A stretch of DNA of 5,588 bases from an uncultured Prevotella sp. (GTDB lineage Bacteria; Bacteroidota; Bacteroidia; Bacteroidales; Bacteroidaceae). This document shows, piece after piece, positions 1 through 5,554 of the stretch. The position numbers were made by a program, and so were the translations under genes. Numbering within the stretch: position 1 is the stretch's first letter; each line of letters starts with the position of its first letter. The notes beneath the pieces are model-generated. The model was given only the letters and a program-made list of their open reading frames with translations, had not been told where the DNA came from and made no database searches. The stretch covers positions 1 through 5,588 of the forward strand of contig USQD01000143.1 of assembly GCA_900556795.1 (NCBI GenBank), read 5' to 3'.

Positions 1-6
1 GCTTTT

Positions 7-19
7 GCCCTTTCAGGGC
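7..19. repeat. Short GC-rich inverted repeat at the contig edge
   Basis: GCCCT, a three-base TTC loop and AGGGC form a perfect five-pair stem. On the minus strand it is followed by AAAAGC rather than a T-run, so it is not a convincing terminator for the methyltransferase. It may belong to a dispersed repeat that caused the contig to end here, but this cannot be shown from one copy. Confidence 0.4.
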
Positions 20-23
20 GTAT

Positions 24-53
24 GGGATGTGGCTTATGACACACCCTCTTTTT
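24..53 (+). terminator. Possible plus-strand intrinsic terminator
   Basis: GGGATGTG (24-31) can pair with CACACCC (40-46) over an eight-base loop with one bulged A, and the stem is followed by TCTTTTT (47-53). That is the layout of a rho-independent terminator for a plus-strand gene lying to the left of the window, convergent with the methyltransferase. The bulge makes the stem modest. An alternative reading is the terminus of an insertion sequence, since GAGGGTGTGTCA on the minus strand looks like an IS end, but no transposase is visible. Confidence 0.35.
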
Positions 54-63
54 ATGATGTTTT

Positions 64-789
64 TTAGAAAATCCTCGCCAGATAGTCGTAGTGTTCGCCT
101 TCTGCCACGAGTTCACCATGCAACCCGCAGGTTTCGGCGATGGATTTCAGTAATGGGAAATCTACGTAGAGCCAGTCGAAACAATCACCCTTTACATCCT
201 TGTAGATCATCTGATAATCTACTTCTCCGTAATAGGCTCCATTCAGATTGATGTCGAAACTTCCATCCTCATTCTCGTAGATATATTTCAAATCAGAGGA
301 ATCGATGAGAATCTGACCGCCCGGATTCAGCAACGCCTTCAGGCGCTGGAAGAGGGCAGGGAGATTTTCTATCTTTCCGGCAATTCCCGTTCCGTTCATC
401 AGAAGGAGAATCGTATCGAAACCCGTTCCCAGATGATCGTCGAAGAGATTGATGCATTCCGCATCCTTCACTCCTCTCAACTTCATCGCTTCGCAACTTA
501 AAGGCGAAATATCTATCGCCTTCACTGTAAAGCCCTTCTCCTGCAGGGCGAGCGTATGGCAACCGCTTCCGGCTCCGATATCCAGCACCCGTCCCTTGGC
601 TAGCTGCAAGGCCTTCTGCTCCAGCACCGGCATTTCCGGGACGCTTCTGAACAGATGTTTCACTGGCATTTCGTCTTCCTCAAACATGGAAGAGAGCACT
701 CTCAGTCGGGCTGCTTTCCCATGCTGTTGGAAGTCGAGAATGGCTGCGCCCATCGGGTCTTTATCTGCTGATAATATTTCTGTATTCAT
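64..789 (-). CDS. Class I SAM-dependent methyltransferase
   Basis: A 241-residue soluble protein with the Rossmann-type methyltransferase fold. Motif I is VLDIGAGSGCHT (residues 68-79), the glycine-rich loop that binds S-adenosylmethionine. The acidic residue after strand 2 is D93 in VKAIDIS, motif IV is FDTILLLMNG (124-133), and the post-motif turn is LLNPGG (153-158). Residues 1-65 form a leader without recognised motifs, and 160-241 is a variable C-terminal region likely to bind the acceptor, with many aromatics. No signal peptide or membrane segment is visible, so it should be cytoplasmic. The frame stays open upstream to 966, but that version would overlap the permease gene and read through the candidate promoter. 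The ATG at 789, preceded by the purine-rich GAAAGAAGA, is therefore preferred. The substrate (small molecule, protein or RNA) cannot be told. It follows the efflux operon but is separated by 103 bases and probably has its own promoter. Confidence 0.85.
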   Translation of the reverse strand: MNTEILSADKDPMGAAILDFQQHGKAARLRVLSSMFEEDEMPVKHLFRSVPEMPVLEQKALQLAKGRVLDIGAGSGCHTLALQEKGFTVKAIDISPLSCEAMKLRGVKDAECINLFDDHLGTGFDTILLLMNGTGIAGKIENLPALFQRLKALLNPGGQILIDSSDLKYIYENEDGSFDINLNGAYYGEVDYQMIYKDVKGDCFDWLYVDFPLLKSIAETCGLHGELVAEGEHYDYLARIF

Positions 790-798
790 TCTTCTTTC

Positions 799-866
799 TA
801 TCTGTTTTATCTTAAGTTTATTGAATTCTTCTGCAAAAATACAATAAAGTTTTGATAAAACAGATA
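799..866. repeat. 68-base imperfect palindrome upstream of the methyltransferase
   Basis: The outer arms TATCTGTTTTATC (799-811) and GATAAAACAGATA (854-866) are perfect 13-base reverse complements. Inside them, five-base segments on each side contribute two more pairs (814-815 with 850-851). Then TTTATTG (817-823) pairs with CAATAAA (842-848) around an 18-base loop (824-841). In register, 22 of 25 positions pair. The inner edge of the structure is 9 bases upstream of the methyltransferase ATG and the outer edge is 26 bases downstream of the permease stop. It could be a DNA operator, a hairpin in read-through mRNA, or a small invertible promoter segment. The structure is certain; its role is not. 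Confidence 0.8.
834..841 (-). promoter_or_regulatory. Candidate Bacteroidetes -7 box for the methyltransferase
   Basis: On the minus strand the bases read TATTTTTG, an exact match to the TAnnTTTG -7 consensus of the Bacteroidetes primary sigma factor. A weak -33-like stretch (CTGTTTT, about 857-863) lies upstream, somewhat closer than ideal. Transcription would start near 825-829 and leave a leader of about 40 bases before the ATG at 789. The box sits in the loop of a 68-base imperfect palindrome. An eight-base match in AT-rich DNA can arise by chance, so the call depends on position as much as sequence. Confidence 0.5.
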
Positions 867-892
867 TATTTCTGAAAAAACTGATCAGATTT

Positions 893-2131
893 TTACTCGT
901 ATCTGATAGCCTCGATAGGGTCGAGTCTTGCTGCCTTTTTTGCCGGATACCATCCGAAGAACACACCCGTAAAGGTACAGACGGCGAAACTCATGATGAT
1001 GCTCCAAGGCTCTATCTGAGTGGCAATATGCAGGAAGGCATTCAGACTCAGCGACAGACTCACTCCCAGGATTACTCCGATGATTCCACCGGTTACAGAG
1101 AGCAGAATCGCCTCGATGAGAAACTGGTTCAGAATATCAATTCCCCTGGCTCCCACACTCATGCGGAGACCGATTTCACGGGTTCGCTCGGTAACGGAAA
1201 CGTACATGATGTTCATGATTCCGATACCGCCCACCAGCAGGGAGATTCCTGCCACACTACCCAGAAGGATGGTGATGGTGGACATGGTGGAATTCATCAT
1301 GCTGGAGATTTCCTCCTGCGAACGGATGTTGAAATCATCCTCATCTGCCTCGGTGGTCTCGGTGGCATCCTTCAGCTTGTGGTTGTGGCGGAGGATTTCC
1401 GAAATCTGATCCTGAGCCGGCTGAGATGCTTCCTCGGTAATGGCAGAACATACGATTCCGCCCAGATAGGTCTGTGCCAGGATTCGCTTCATCACGGTGG
1501 TGTATGGGGCGAGCACGAGGTCATCCTGGTCCATTCCCATGGAGTTGTAACCCTTCTTCTGGAGCACACCTATTACACGGAACGGGATGCTATTGAAACG
1601 TACTACCTTGCCGATCGGGTCGCTGCCGTCGGGGAAGAGATAATCCACTACGGTCTGACCCAGGATGCAGACCTTGGCAGCTGCCTTGATGTCGGTATCG
1701 GTAAACATTTCTCCATCTGCCACCTTCAGCTGGCGGATGCTCAGGTAGTCCTGGTTCACGCCATAGATGGAACTCTGCGTATTGTTGTTGCCGTAAATCC
1801 ACTGTCCCGAACTGTTTACGGTAGGCGAAATGGCACTGATGTAATTACAATCCTCCTTGATGCTCTGGTAGTCTGCCTGCTTCAGGGTCTCCATCGAGGA
1901 AGCATCCTGTCGCACGCCGCCTCTCATGTCGGCACCCGGCGAAATCATAATCATATTACTACCCATCTCGGCGATGTTCGCCTTGATGCTCGCCTTACTT
2001 CCCTGTCCGATGGCAAGCATCGTAATCACGGCTGCAATACCGATGATGATGCCCAGGGCTGTGAGGAAGGAGCGCATCTTGTTGGCTGCTATCGCCCGGA
2101 TGGCAATCTTAAAAAGATTCTGATAATTCAT
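893..2131 (-). CDS. macB: MacB-type ABC transporter permease (FtsX fold)
   Basis: A 412-residue inner-membrane protein matching the membrane half of MacB. The first membrane helix is at about 21-42. A large periplasmic domain follows (about 43-282, MacB_PCD type), and three helices follow at about 284-310, 337-366 and 377-396. The hallmark GGIGIMNIMYVSVTERTREI (301-320) crosses the end of helix 2 into the cytoplasmic coupling region, and the C-terminus WYPAKKAARLDPIEAIRYE has the usual family ending. An acidic and polar stretch at 255-275 (ATETTEADEDD) lies near the end of the periplasmic domain. The protein couples ATP hydrolysis by the partner ATPase to periplasmic movements that push substrate through MacA and TolC, the mechanotransmission model known for MacB. 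The start has no Shine-Dalgarno sequence; the leader is made of heptad repeats. In E. coli MacB, ATPase and permease are fused, whereas here they are separate, as in YknY/YknZ. The symbol is a family-level label and the substrate is unknown. Confidence 0.93.
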   Translation of the reverse strand: MNYQNLFKIAIRAIAANKMRSFLTALGIIIGIAAVITMLAIGQGSKASIKANIAEMGSNMIMISPGADMRGGVRQDASSMETLKQADYQSIKEDCNYISAISPTVNSSGQWIYGNNNTQSSIYGVNQDYLSIRQLKVADGEMFTDTDIKAAAKVCILGQTVVDYLFPDGSDPIGKVVRFNSIPFRVIGVLQKKGYNSMGMDQDDLVLAPYTTVMKRILAQTYLGGIVCSAITEEASQPAQDQISEILRHNHKLKDATETTEADEDDFNIRSQEEISSMMNSTMSTITILLGSVAGISLLVGGIGIMNIMYVSVTERTREIGLRMSVGARGIDILNQFLIEAILLSVTGGIIGVILGVSLSLSLNAFLHIATQIEPWSIIMSFAVCTFTGVFFGWYPAKKAARLDPIEAIRYE

Positions 2132-2134
2132 TTA

Positions 2135-2162
2135 CTTTGAACTTTGAATTTTGAACATTGAA
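2135..2162 (-). repeat. Four-copy heptad array just upstream of the permease start
   Basis: Plus-strand units are CTTTGAA (2135-2141), CTTTGAA (2142-2148), TTTTGAA (2149-2155) and CATTGAA (2156-2162), a gapless seven-base period. On the coding strand the array reads TTCAAAG-like units ending 3 bases before the permease ATG at 2131. It therefore takes the place where a ribosome-binding site would be. Copy-number change by slippage would alter the leader by seven bases. Confidence 0.8.
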
Positions 2163-2186
2163 CTTTATGATTAGTAAAGCTGTTGA

Positions 2187-2214
2187 ATTCTTCACTCTTC
2201 GTTCTTCACTCTTC
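2187..2214 (-). repeat. Four-copy heptad array just after the ATPase stop codon
   Basis: Plus-strand units ATTCTTC, ACTCTTC, GTTCTTC and ACTCTTC follow without gaps, so the array is also a 14-base unit repeated twice with one difference. On the coding strand it reads GAAGAGT / GAAGAAC and starts 2 bases past the TAG stop at 2217-2219. Its units differ from the other heptad array in the same spacer and the two arrays are not complementary. Confidence 0.8.
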
Positions 2215-2216
2215 TC

Positions 2217-2990
2217 CTATTCGTCCGTATTGGCTGGCAGGGCGGCAAGGCCTTCTGCTGCCGAAAGGATGTGGTCATTATAGGTATCGCTGATGATGTG
2301 ACCGTCGCGCAATTCGATGTTGCGGCTGGAATATTTGGCGATATCCGGGTTGTGGGTTACGAAGATGATGGTTCTGCCCTCGGCGTAGAGCTTCTGGAAA
2401 AGGACAAGAATCTCGAAACTGGTTCTCGTGTCCAGATTACCCGTTGCCTCGTCGGCGAGAATCACAGCAGGATTGTTCACCAGGGCACGGGCGATGGCTA
2501 CACGCTGCATCTGTCCACCCGACATCTGATTGCTCTTATGATAGAGTCTTTCGCCCAATCCTACAGCCTTCAGAGCTTCGATGGCACGCTGCTTCCGTTC
2601 TTCTGCATTGATGGCAGGATTGTACATCAGCGGCAGCTCTACATTCTCTACGCTCGTGGTTTTCGGCAGGAGATTGTAGTTCTGGAAGATGAAGCCAATC
2701 TTGCGGTTGCGCAGGATGGCTCTGTCGTTGCGACTCATCTTGCGCACGCTCACGCCATCCAGGTAATATTCGCCCTTGGAAGGGGTGTCGAGACAGCCCA
2801 GCTGGTTGAGCAGGGTGGATTTGCCGGAACCCGACTTACCCATAATGGTAACAAACTCGCCCTCGTAGATCTTGAAGCTTACGCCTTTCAGGGCGTGGAC
2901 GGTTTCATCACCCACAAGAAAGTCGCGGCGCACGTTGTCGAGCTCTATCACCACCTTCTTGTTCTCGTTGTTATTTGATGTTTCAGACAT
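2217..2990 (-). CDS. macB: MacB-type ABC transporter ATP-binding protein
   Basis: A 257-residue cytoplasmic ATPase with the full set of ABC motifs. Walker A is GKSGSGKST (51-59), the Q-loop glutamine is Q103 in [10 protein letters not shown], the signature is MSGGQ (156-160) in place of LSGGQ, Walker B is VILADEAT (176-183) with catalytic E181, the D-loop is GNLD (184-187) and the switch histidine is H213 in VTHN. The order and wording ([36 protein letters not shown]) are typical of the MacB/LolD/FtsE subgroup that drives FtsX-fold permeases without moving substrate across the inner membrane. It should dimerise and bind the permease encoded 85 bases downstream. Residues 1-12 are a polar extension rich in N and E, and about 25 residues after the core lack known motifs. 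The leader before the ATG is AT-only (AATAATAATTATT) with no Shine-Dalgarno sequence. Confidence in the function is high; transported substrate is unknown. Confidence 0.95.
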   Translation of the reverse strand: MSETSNNNENKKVVIELDNVRRDFLVGDETVHALKGVSFKIYEGEFVTIMGKSGSGKSTLLNQLGCLDTPSKGEYYLDGVSVRKMSRNDRAILRNRKIGFIFQNYNLLPKTTSVENVELPLMYNPAINAEERKQRAIEALKAVGLGERLYHKSNQMSGGQMQRVAIARALVNNPAVILADEATGNLDTRTSFEILVLFQKLYAEGRTIIFVTHNPDIAKYSSRNIELRDGHIISDTYNDHILSAAEGLAALPANTDE

Positions 2991-3005
2991 AATAATTATT
3001 ATTAT

Positions 3006-3145
3006 GGAAGTTAGAGAAGTTAAGGGAAGTTATCACTCCCTACGGTTGTTCGGGAAGTTAAGAGACAATAGTCTTCTGTCGTAAAACGTAGGGCATTTGT
3101 CCCTTCACTTCCCTCTAACTTCCCTTCACTTCCCTCTAACTTCCT
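3006..3145. repeat. Intergenic hairpin element with 10-11-base units (element B)
   Basis: The left arm (3006-3032) holds three GGAAGTTA-type units. The right arm (3100-3145) is built of CCCTTCACTT and CCCTCTAACT units, which are their reverse complement with a few mismatches and a two-base gap. Between the arms, CCCTACG (3038-3044) and CGTAGGG (3087-3093) are perfect seven-base complements. AGAC-AATA-GTCT (3063-3074) forms a small hairpin at the centre, preceded by another unit copy, GGGAAGTTAAGAGACAATA (3052-3070). The element nearly fills the 161-base spacer between adaptor and ATPase genes. It shares its core with the element at 4383-4519. Confidence 0.8.
3100..3141 (-). repeat. Perfect 21-base tandem duplication after the adaptor stop codon
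   Basis: Bases 3100-3120 and 3121-3141 are identical. Each is made of two roughly 10-base sub-units (TCCCTTCACT and TCCCTCTAACT), and a partial third copy (TCC) follows. The array forms the right arm of the larger hairpin element and ends 10 bases from the adaptor stop codon at 3152-3154. Perfect identity suggests recent duplication or slippage. Confidence 0.9.
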
Positions 3146-3151
3146 TTAGCT

Positions 3152-4333
3152 TTACTTCTTCTTTCCTCTAGGACCCGGACCGCTGATCAGTCCCTGGCTC
3201 TGCTGTGGAGCATCCTCCTCTTCCGGAACATTCACCACGATTTCCGTAACAATCTTATCGCCCAGCTTCAATCCCTTGGTAATTTCTGTATTGATTCCAT
3301 CACTCTGACCGATGGTTACCGGATGAGCGGTGAGGGTATTGCCATTCAATGTCCAAACCTTGTTTTTACCCTTGCAGTCTACAATCTTCATGTCTTTGCC
3401 CACGGTTTCCTTGGTAGGGGTAAAGCGGAGAGCCTTGTTGGCTACGGCGAGCACGCCGCTGCGCTCCTGGGTGTAGATGGTAACGTTGGCTGTAAGACCC
3501 GGTTTCAATTTCAAATCAGCATTTGGAGCAGAGATTACTACCTCGTAAGTTACTACATTATTGGTAGTTGTAGCTTCCAGGCGCACCTGCTTCACGGTTC
3601 CCTCGAAGGTATCATCCGGATAGGCATCTACAGTGAAAGTTACTCGGTCGCCCTCCTTTACATTGCCGATATCAGCCTCGTCTACATTGGCTACTACCTG
3701 CATATTGGTCAGATCCTTGGCAATGGTGAAGAGCTCTGGGGTGTTGAAGCTTGCAGCCACGGTCTGACCTTCCTCTACGCTCTTCGAAATCACGGTTCCG
3801 TCGATAGGAGAGGTGATGGTGGCGTAGCCGAGGTTGGTCTGTGCTCTCTGTACGTTTTCCTTAGAAGACGCAACCTGCTCCTTAGCCTGGCGATAGGTTA
3901 AGAGCGCATTCTCGTATTCATCGGCGCTGACAAGTCCCTTCTTGTAAAGGGTTTTGTAGCGCTCCATATTGGCTGCCTGATAGTTCAGACTGCTCTGTGC
4001 GCTGGCTAGGTTTGCCTTCGCAGTATTCAGTTCGCTCAGGAGATTGGTCTTGTCGAGTTCTGCGATGACCTGTCCCTTCTTTACCTGGGAGTTGTAGTCC
4101 ACATAGAGTTTGTTGACGATACCACTCACCTGTGTACCCACGGTTACAGAGGTCACCGCCTCGATGGTACCCGTAGCGGTTACGCTGTTCTGCAAGGTTT
4201 TCAGCGCCACTTTTTCCTCCTTGAAGTTAATATCTTCCTCCTTTTTTCCGCCCGACATCGCCCATGCCGCCACGGCAACGATTACTATCACCACGACAGC
4301 AATCCAGATTTTGCTAATTCTCAATTTTTTCAT
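3152..4333 (-). CDS. macA: MacA-type periplasmic adaptor (membrane fusion protein)
   Basis: A 393-residue HlyD/RND-type adaptor. Residues 8-25 (IWIAVVVIVIVAVAAWAM) form an N-terminal inner-membrane anchor with no lipobox cysteine. The first lipoyl half is near 62-98 (VTVGTQVSGIVNKLYVDYN ... GQVIAELD). A coiled-coil hairpin follows at about 99-168, rich in A, K, E and Q, with a turn near YKKGLVSADEYE (130-141). The second lipoyl half is 170-204 (ATITSPIDGTV). A beta-barrel domain lies at about 210-290, ending in KLKPGLTANVTI, and a membrane-proximal domain runs to about 370. The tail is acidic, then basic (EEEDAPQQSQ to GKKK). It should form a hexameric periplasmic conduit between the split MacB and the TolC protein. 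It sits second in the operon, after the outer-membrane gene, with a 161-base repeat-filled spacer before the ATPase gene. The leader is A-rich (ATAAAAAATG) with no Shine-Dalgarno sequence. Confidence 0.94.
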   Translation of the reverse strand: MKKLRISKIWIAVVVIVIVAVAAWAMSGGKKEEDINFKEEKVALKTLQNSVTATGTIEAVTSVTVGTQVSGIVNKLYVDYNSQVKKGQVIAELDKTNLLSELNTAKANLASAQSSLNYQAANMERYKTLYKKGLVSADEYENALLTYRQAKEQVASSKENVQRAQTNLGYATITSPIDGTVISKSVEEGQTVAASFNTPELFTIAKDLTNMQVVANVDEADIGNVKEGDRVTFTVDAYPDDTFEGTVKQVRLEATTTNNVVTYEVVISAPNADLKLKPGLTANVTIYTQERSGVLAVANKALRFTPTKETVGKDMKIVDCKGKNKVWTLNGNTLTAHPVTIGQSDGINTEITKGLKLGDKIVTEIVVNVPEEEDAPQQSQGLISGPGPRGKKK

Positions 4334-4382
4334 TTTTTATAATCAGATTAATTTTATTCGAAATAATAAAACGTTATAAGGG

Positions 4383-4519
4383 GGAGTTAAGGAGTTAAAG
4401 GAGTTATCGCTCCCTTCGGTCGCTGAGGAGTTAAGACAATAGTCTTTTGGTGTAGTTTTCAAGCAGCAAAACATATGTCTTAACTCCTTAACTCCTTTAC
4501 TCCTTAACTCCTTTACTCT
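4383..4519. repeat. Intergenic hairpin element with 8-base units (element C)
   Basis: The left arm (4383-4406) is GGAGTTAA, GGAGTTAAA, GGAGTTA. The right arm (4480-4519) is five gapless octamers of the TTAACTCC / TTTACTCC type, the reverse complement. An inner copy GGAGTTAAGAC (4427-4437) pairs perfectly over 11 bases with GTCTTAACTCC (4477-4487). AAGAC-AATA-GTCTT at the centre is an alternative small hairpin. The flanking TATCGCTCCCTTCGGTCGC (4405-4423) matches the same position of the element at 3006-3145. The spacer also holds an AT-rich leader (4334-4380) before the adaptor ATG, with no convincing promoter. Confidence 0.85.
4480..4519 (-). repeat. Five-copy octamer array touching the TolC stop codon
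   Basis: Five gapless plus-strand octamers: TTAACTCC, TTAACTCC, TTTACTCC, TTAACTCC, TTTACTCT. The last base is adjacent to the TAA stop of the TolC gene at 4520-4522. The last four units also form a 16-base repeat with one mismatch. On the coding strand the units read GGAGTTAA, superficially like Shine-Dalgarno sequences, but no start codon follows at a suitable distance. Confidence 0.9.
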
Positions 4520-5488
4520 TTAAATATGTCCTTCCTTATAGAACTTCAACATATTGATGTTGAGGATGGCGAGGTATTTGGCCTGAAGCTCGTTCTGCTT
4601 CGCTTTGAGCAGGTTATCCTTTCCTGTTCTTAGCTCAACAATATTCTTCAATCCCAGTTTAAACTGCTCGCTCAGCAGATTGTAACTGGTCTGGGCACTC
4701 TCGCTGCTAACCTTTGCCGCCTTAAACTGGCTTTGGTTGGTGGTAGCCTGCAACCAGTAGTTCTCAATGGTAGAGTAGAGCTGAGTCTGCTGGTTCTTCA
4801 GGTCGAGCTGGATGCTTTCGCGCTGAATCAATGCCTTGTTCACCTGAGTTTTGGTGGTTCGGTTTTCAAAGAGAGGGATGCTGACACCAATGCCGCCTCC
4901 AACATTGAAGTTGGTCTTCAGCTGCTTGCCCAAGCTTGTACTGTTCATGGAAGTATTGCTGGTTGTAATACCACCGTTGGCACTGATGGTAGGCAGCTTG
5001 CCTGCCTTTGCAATCTTGATGCTCAAATCGTTCTGTGCCAACTGATTCTGGAAGGTCTTGAACTCAGGACGATTGTCGAGTGCGGCTTCATAAATACCAT
5101 TCAGGGCAGGAACCGCAGCGAGTGCCATCTCATCGGTAGTGTTAGGAATCTCAATGTCGAACGCCTCATCGCTTGTAATCTGAAGCAGTTCTTTCAGCTG
5201 TCGCTTGTAGTTCTTCACATTGCTTTCAGCCTGTACGATGTTGAATTCATCCTGAGCTCTCTGAGCGGTTAGCTGCGCCAGATCAGCCTTGCTCATCTTT
5301 CCAATCTTCACCATCTCCTTGCCTCGCTCTTCGTTCTGCAAGCTCGACTGATAGCTCTCCTTGTTCACCTGGATAGCCTCAGTAGAATAGAGAATCTGAA
5401 CATAGAGCTGTGCAATCTGTTCCTGCAGCTTGATAGCCTGAGTGGCAGAATCAAGATCGGCAGCCTCGGCAGCAAGTTTGTTCAGCTT
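4520..5488 (-). CDS. TolC-family outer-membrane efflux protein, N-terminus missing
   Basis: 322 residues remain, ending YKEGHI. Both parts of the duplicated outer-membrane-efflux fold are visible. The end of repeat 1 is at about 45-105, with the helical stretch GKMSKADLAQLTAQRAQDE (63-81). Repeat 2 starts near 138 and has the beta-strand motif KLPTISANGG (164-173), a second strand NVGGGIGVSIPLF (195-207), and the matching helix GLKNIVELRTGKDNLLKAKQ (279-298). The rest is long amphipathic helix rich in Q, A, K and N, which forms the periplasmic tunnel. Full-length relatives usually have about 430-450 residues, so roughly 110-130, including the signal peptide, are lost. The loss is due to the contig end, not gene decay: adapter sequence begins at 5489. 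A GTG at 5501-5503 gives an apparent start, but its first five codons are adapter. It is first of the visible operon genes and would be the outer-membrane exit of the pump. Confidence 0.93.
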   Translation of the reverse strand, partial: KLNKLAAEAADLDSATQAIKLQEQIAQLYVQILYSTEAIQVNKESYQSSLQNEERGKEMVKIGKMSKADLAQLTAQRAQDEFNIVQAESNVKNYKRQLKELLQITSDEAFDIEIPNTTDEMALAAVPALNGIYEAALDNRPEFKTFQNQLAQNDLSIKIAKAGKLPTISANGGITTSNTSMNSTSLGKQLKTNFNVGGGIGVSIPLFENRTTKTQVNKALIQRESIQLDLKNQQTQLYSTIENYWLQATTNQSQFKAAKVSSESAQTSYNLLSEQFKLGLKNIVELRTGKDNLLKAKQNELQAKYLAILNINMLKFYKEGHI

Positions 5489-5554
5489 AGATCGGAAGAG
5501 CACACGTCTGCACTCCAGTCACGTTTCGGAATCTCGTATGCCGTCTTCTGCTTG
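5489..5554 (+). other. Illumina TruSeq index adapter (sequencing artefact)
   Basis: The stretch starts with AGATCGGAAGAGCACACGTC, continues through CTCCAGTCAC (5513-5522), then an eight-base index region GTTTCGGA (5523-5530), then ATCTCGTATGCCGTCTTCTG and CTTG to 5554. This is the known TruSeq read-through adapter with one mismatch (C at 5511 instead of A). The index equals GTTTCG plus the GA linker as recalled for TruSeq index 21. It is not genomic DNA and should be trimmed. Confidence 0.98.

Noticed and set aside
871..889. Small inverted repeat TCTGA/TCAGA just after the permease stop as a terminator
   Set aside because: The stem is only five AT-rich pairs and its T-run lies in the loop rather than after the stem, so it does not fit an intrinsic terminator.
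790..966. N-terminal extension of the methyltransferase by 59 residues
   Set aside because: It would overlap the permease gene by 74 bases and translate the promoter and palindrome; the added residues have no family match, and the ATG at 789 has a purine-rich leader.
1028..2140. A 370-codon open frame on the plus strand opposite the permease gene
   Set aside because: It lies wholly antisense to a well-supported permease gene, its product is rich in H, G and D without any recognisable motif, and it results from codon bias of the real gene.
2881..2896. GCCTTTCAGGGCG inside the ATPase gene resembling the repeat at 7-20
   Set aside because: It encodes the conserved residues ALKGV of the ATPase, so the similarity is best explained by coincidence.
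2271..2978. A 235-codon plus-strand open frame opposite the ATPase gene
   Set aside because: It is a shadow of the ATPase gene, whose ABC motifs are all intact on the minus strand.
4334..4380. Promoter for the adaptor gene in the AT-rich leader
   Set aside because: No good TAnnTTTG match is present at a sensible distance; the closest, TATTTCG, lacks a base and has no -33 partner.
4480..4519. Tandem octamers as a CRISPR array
   Set aside because: The units are eight bases with no spacers between them, and no cas gene is present.
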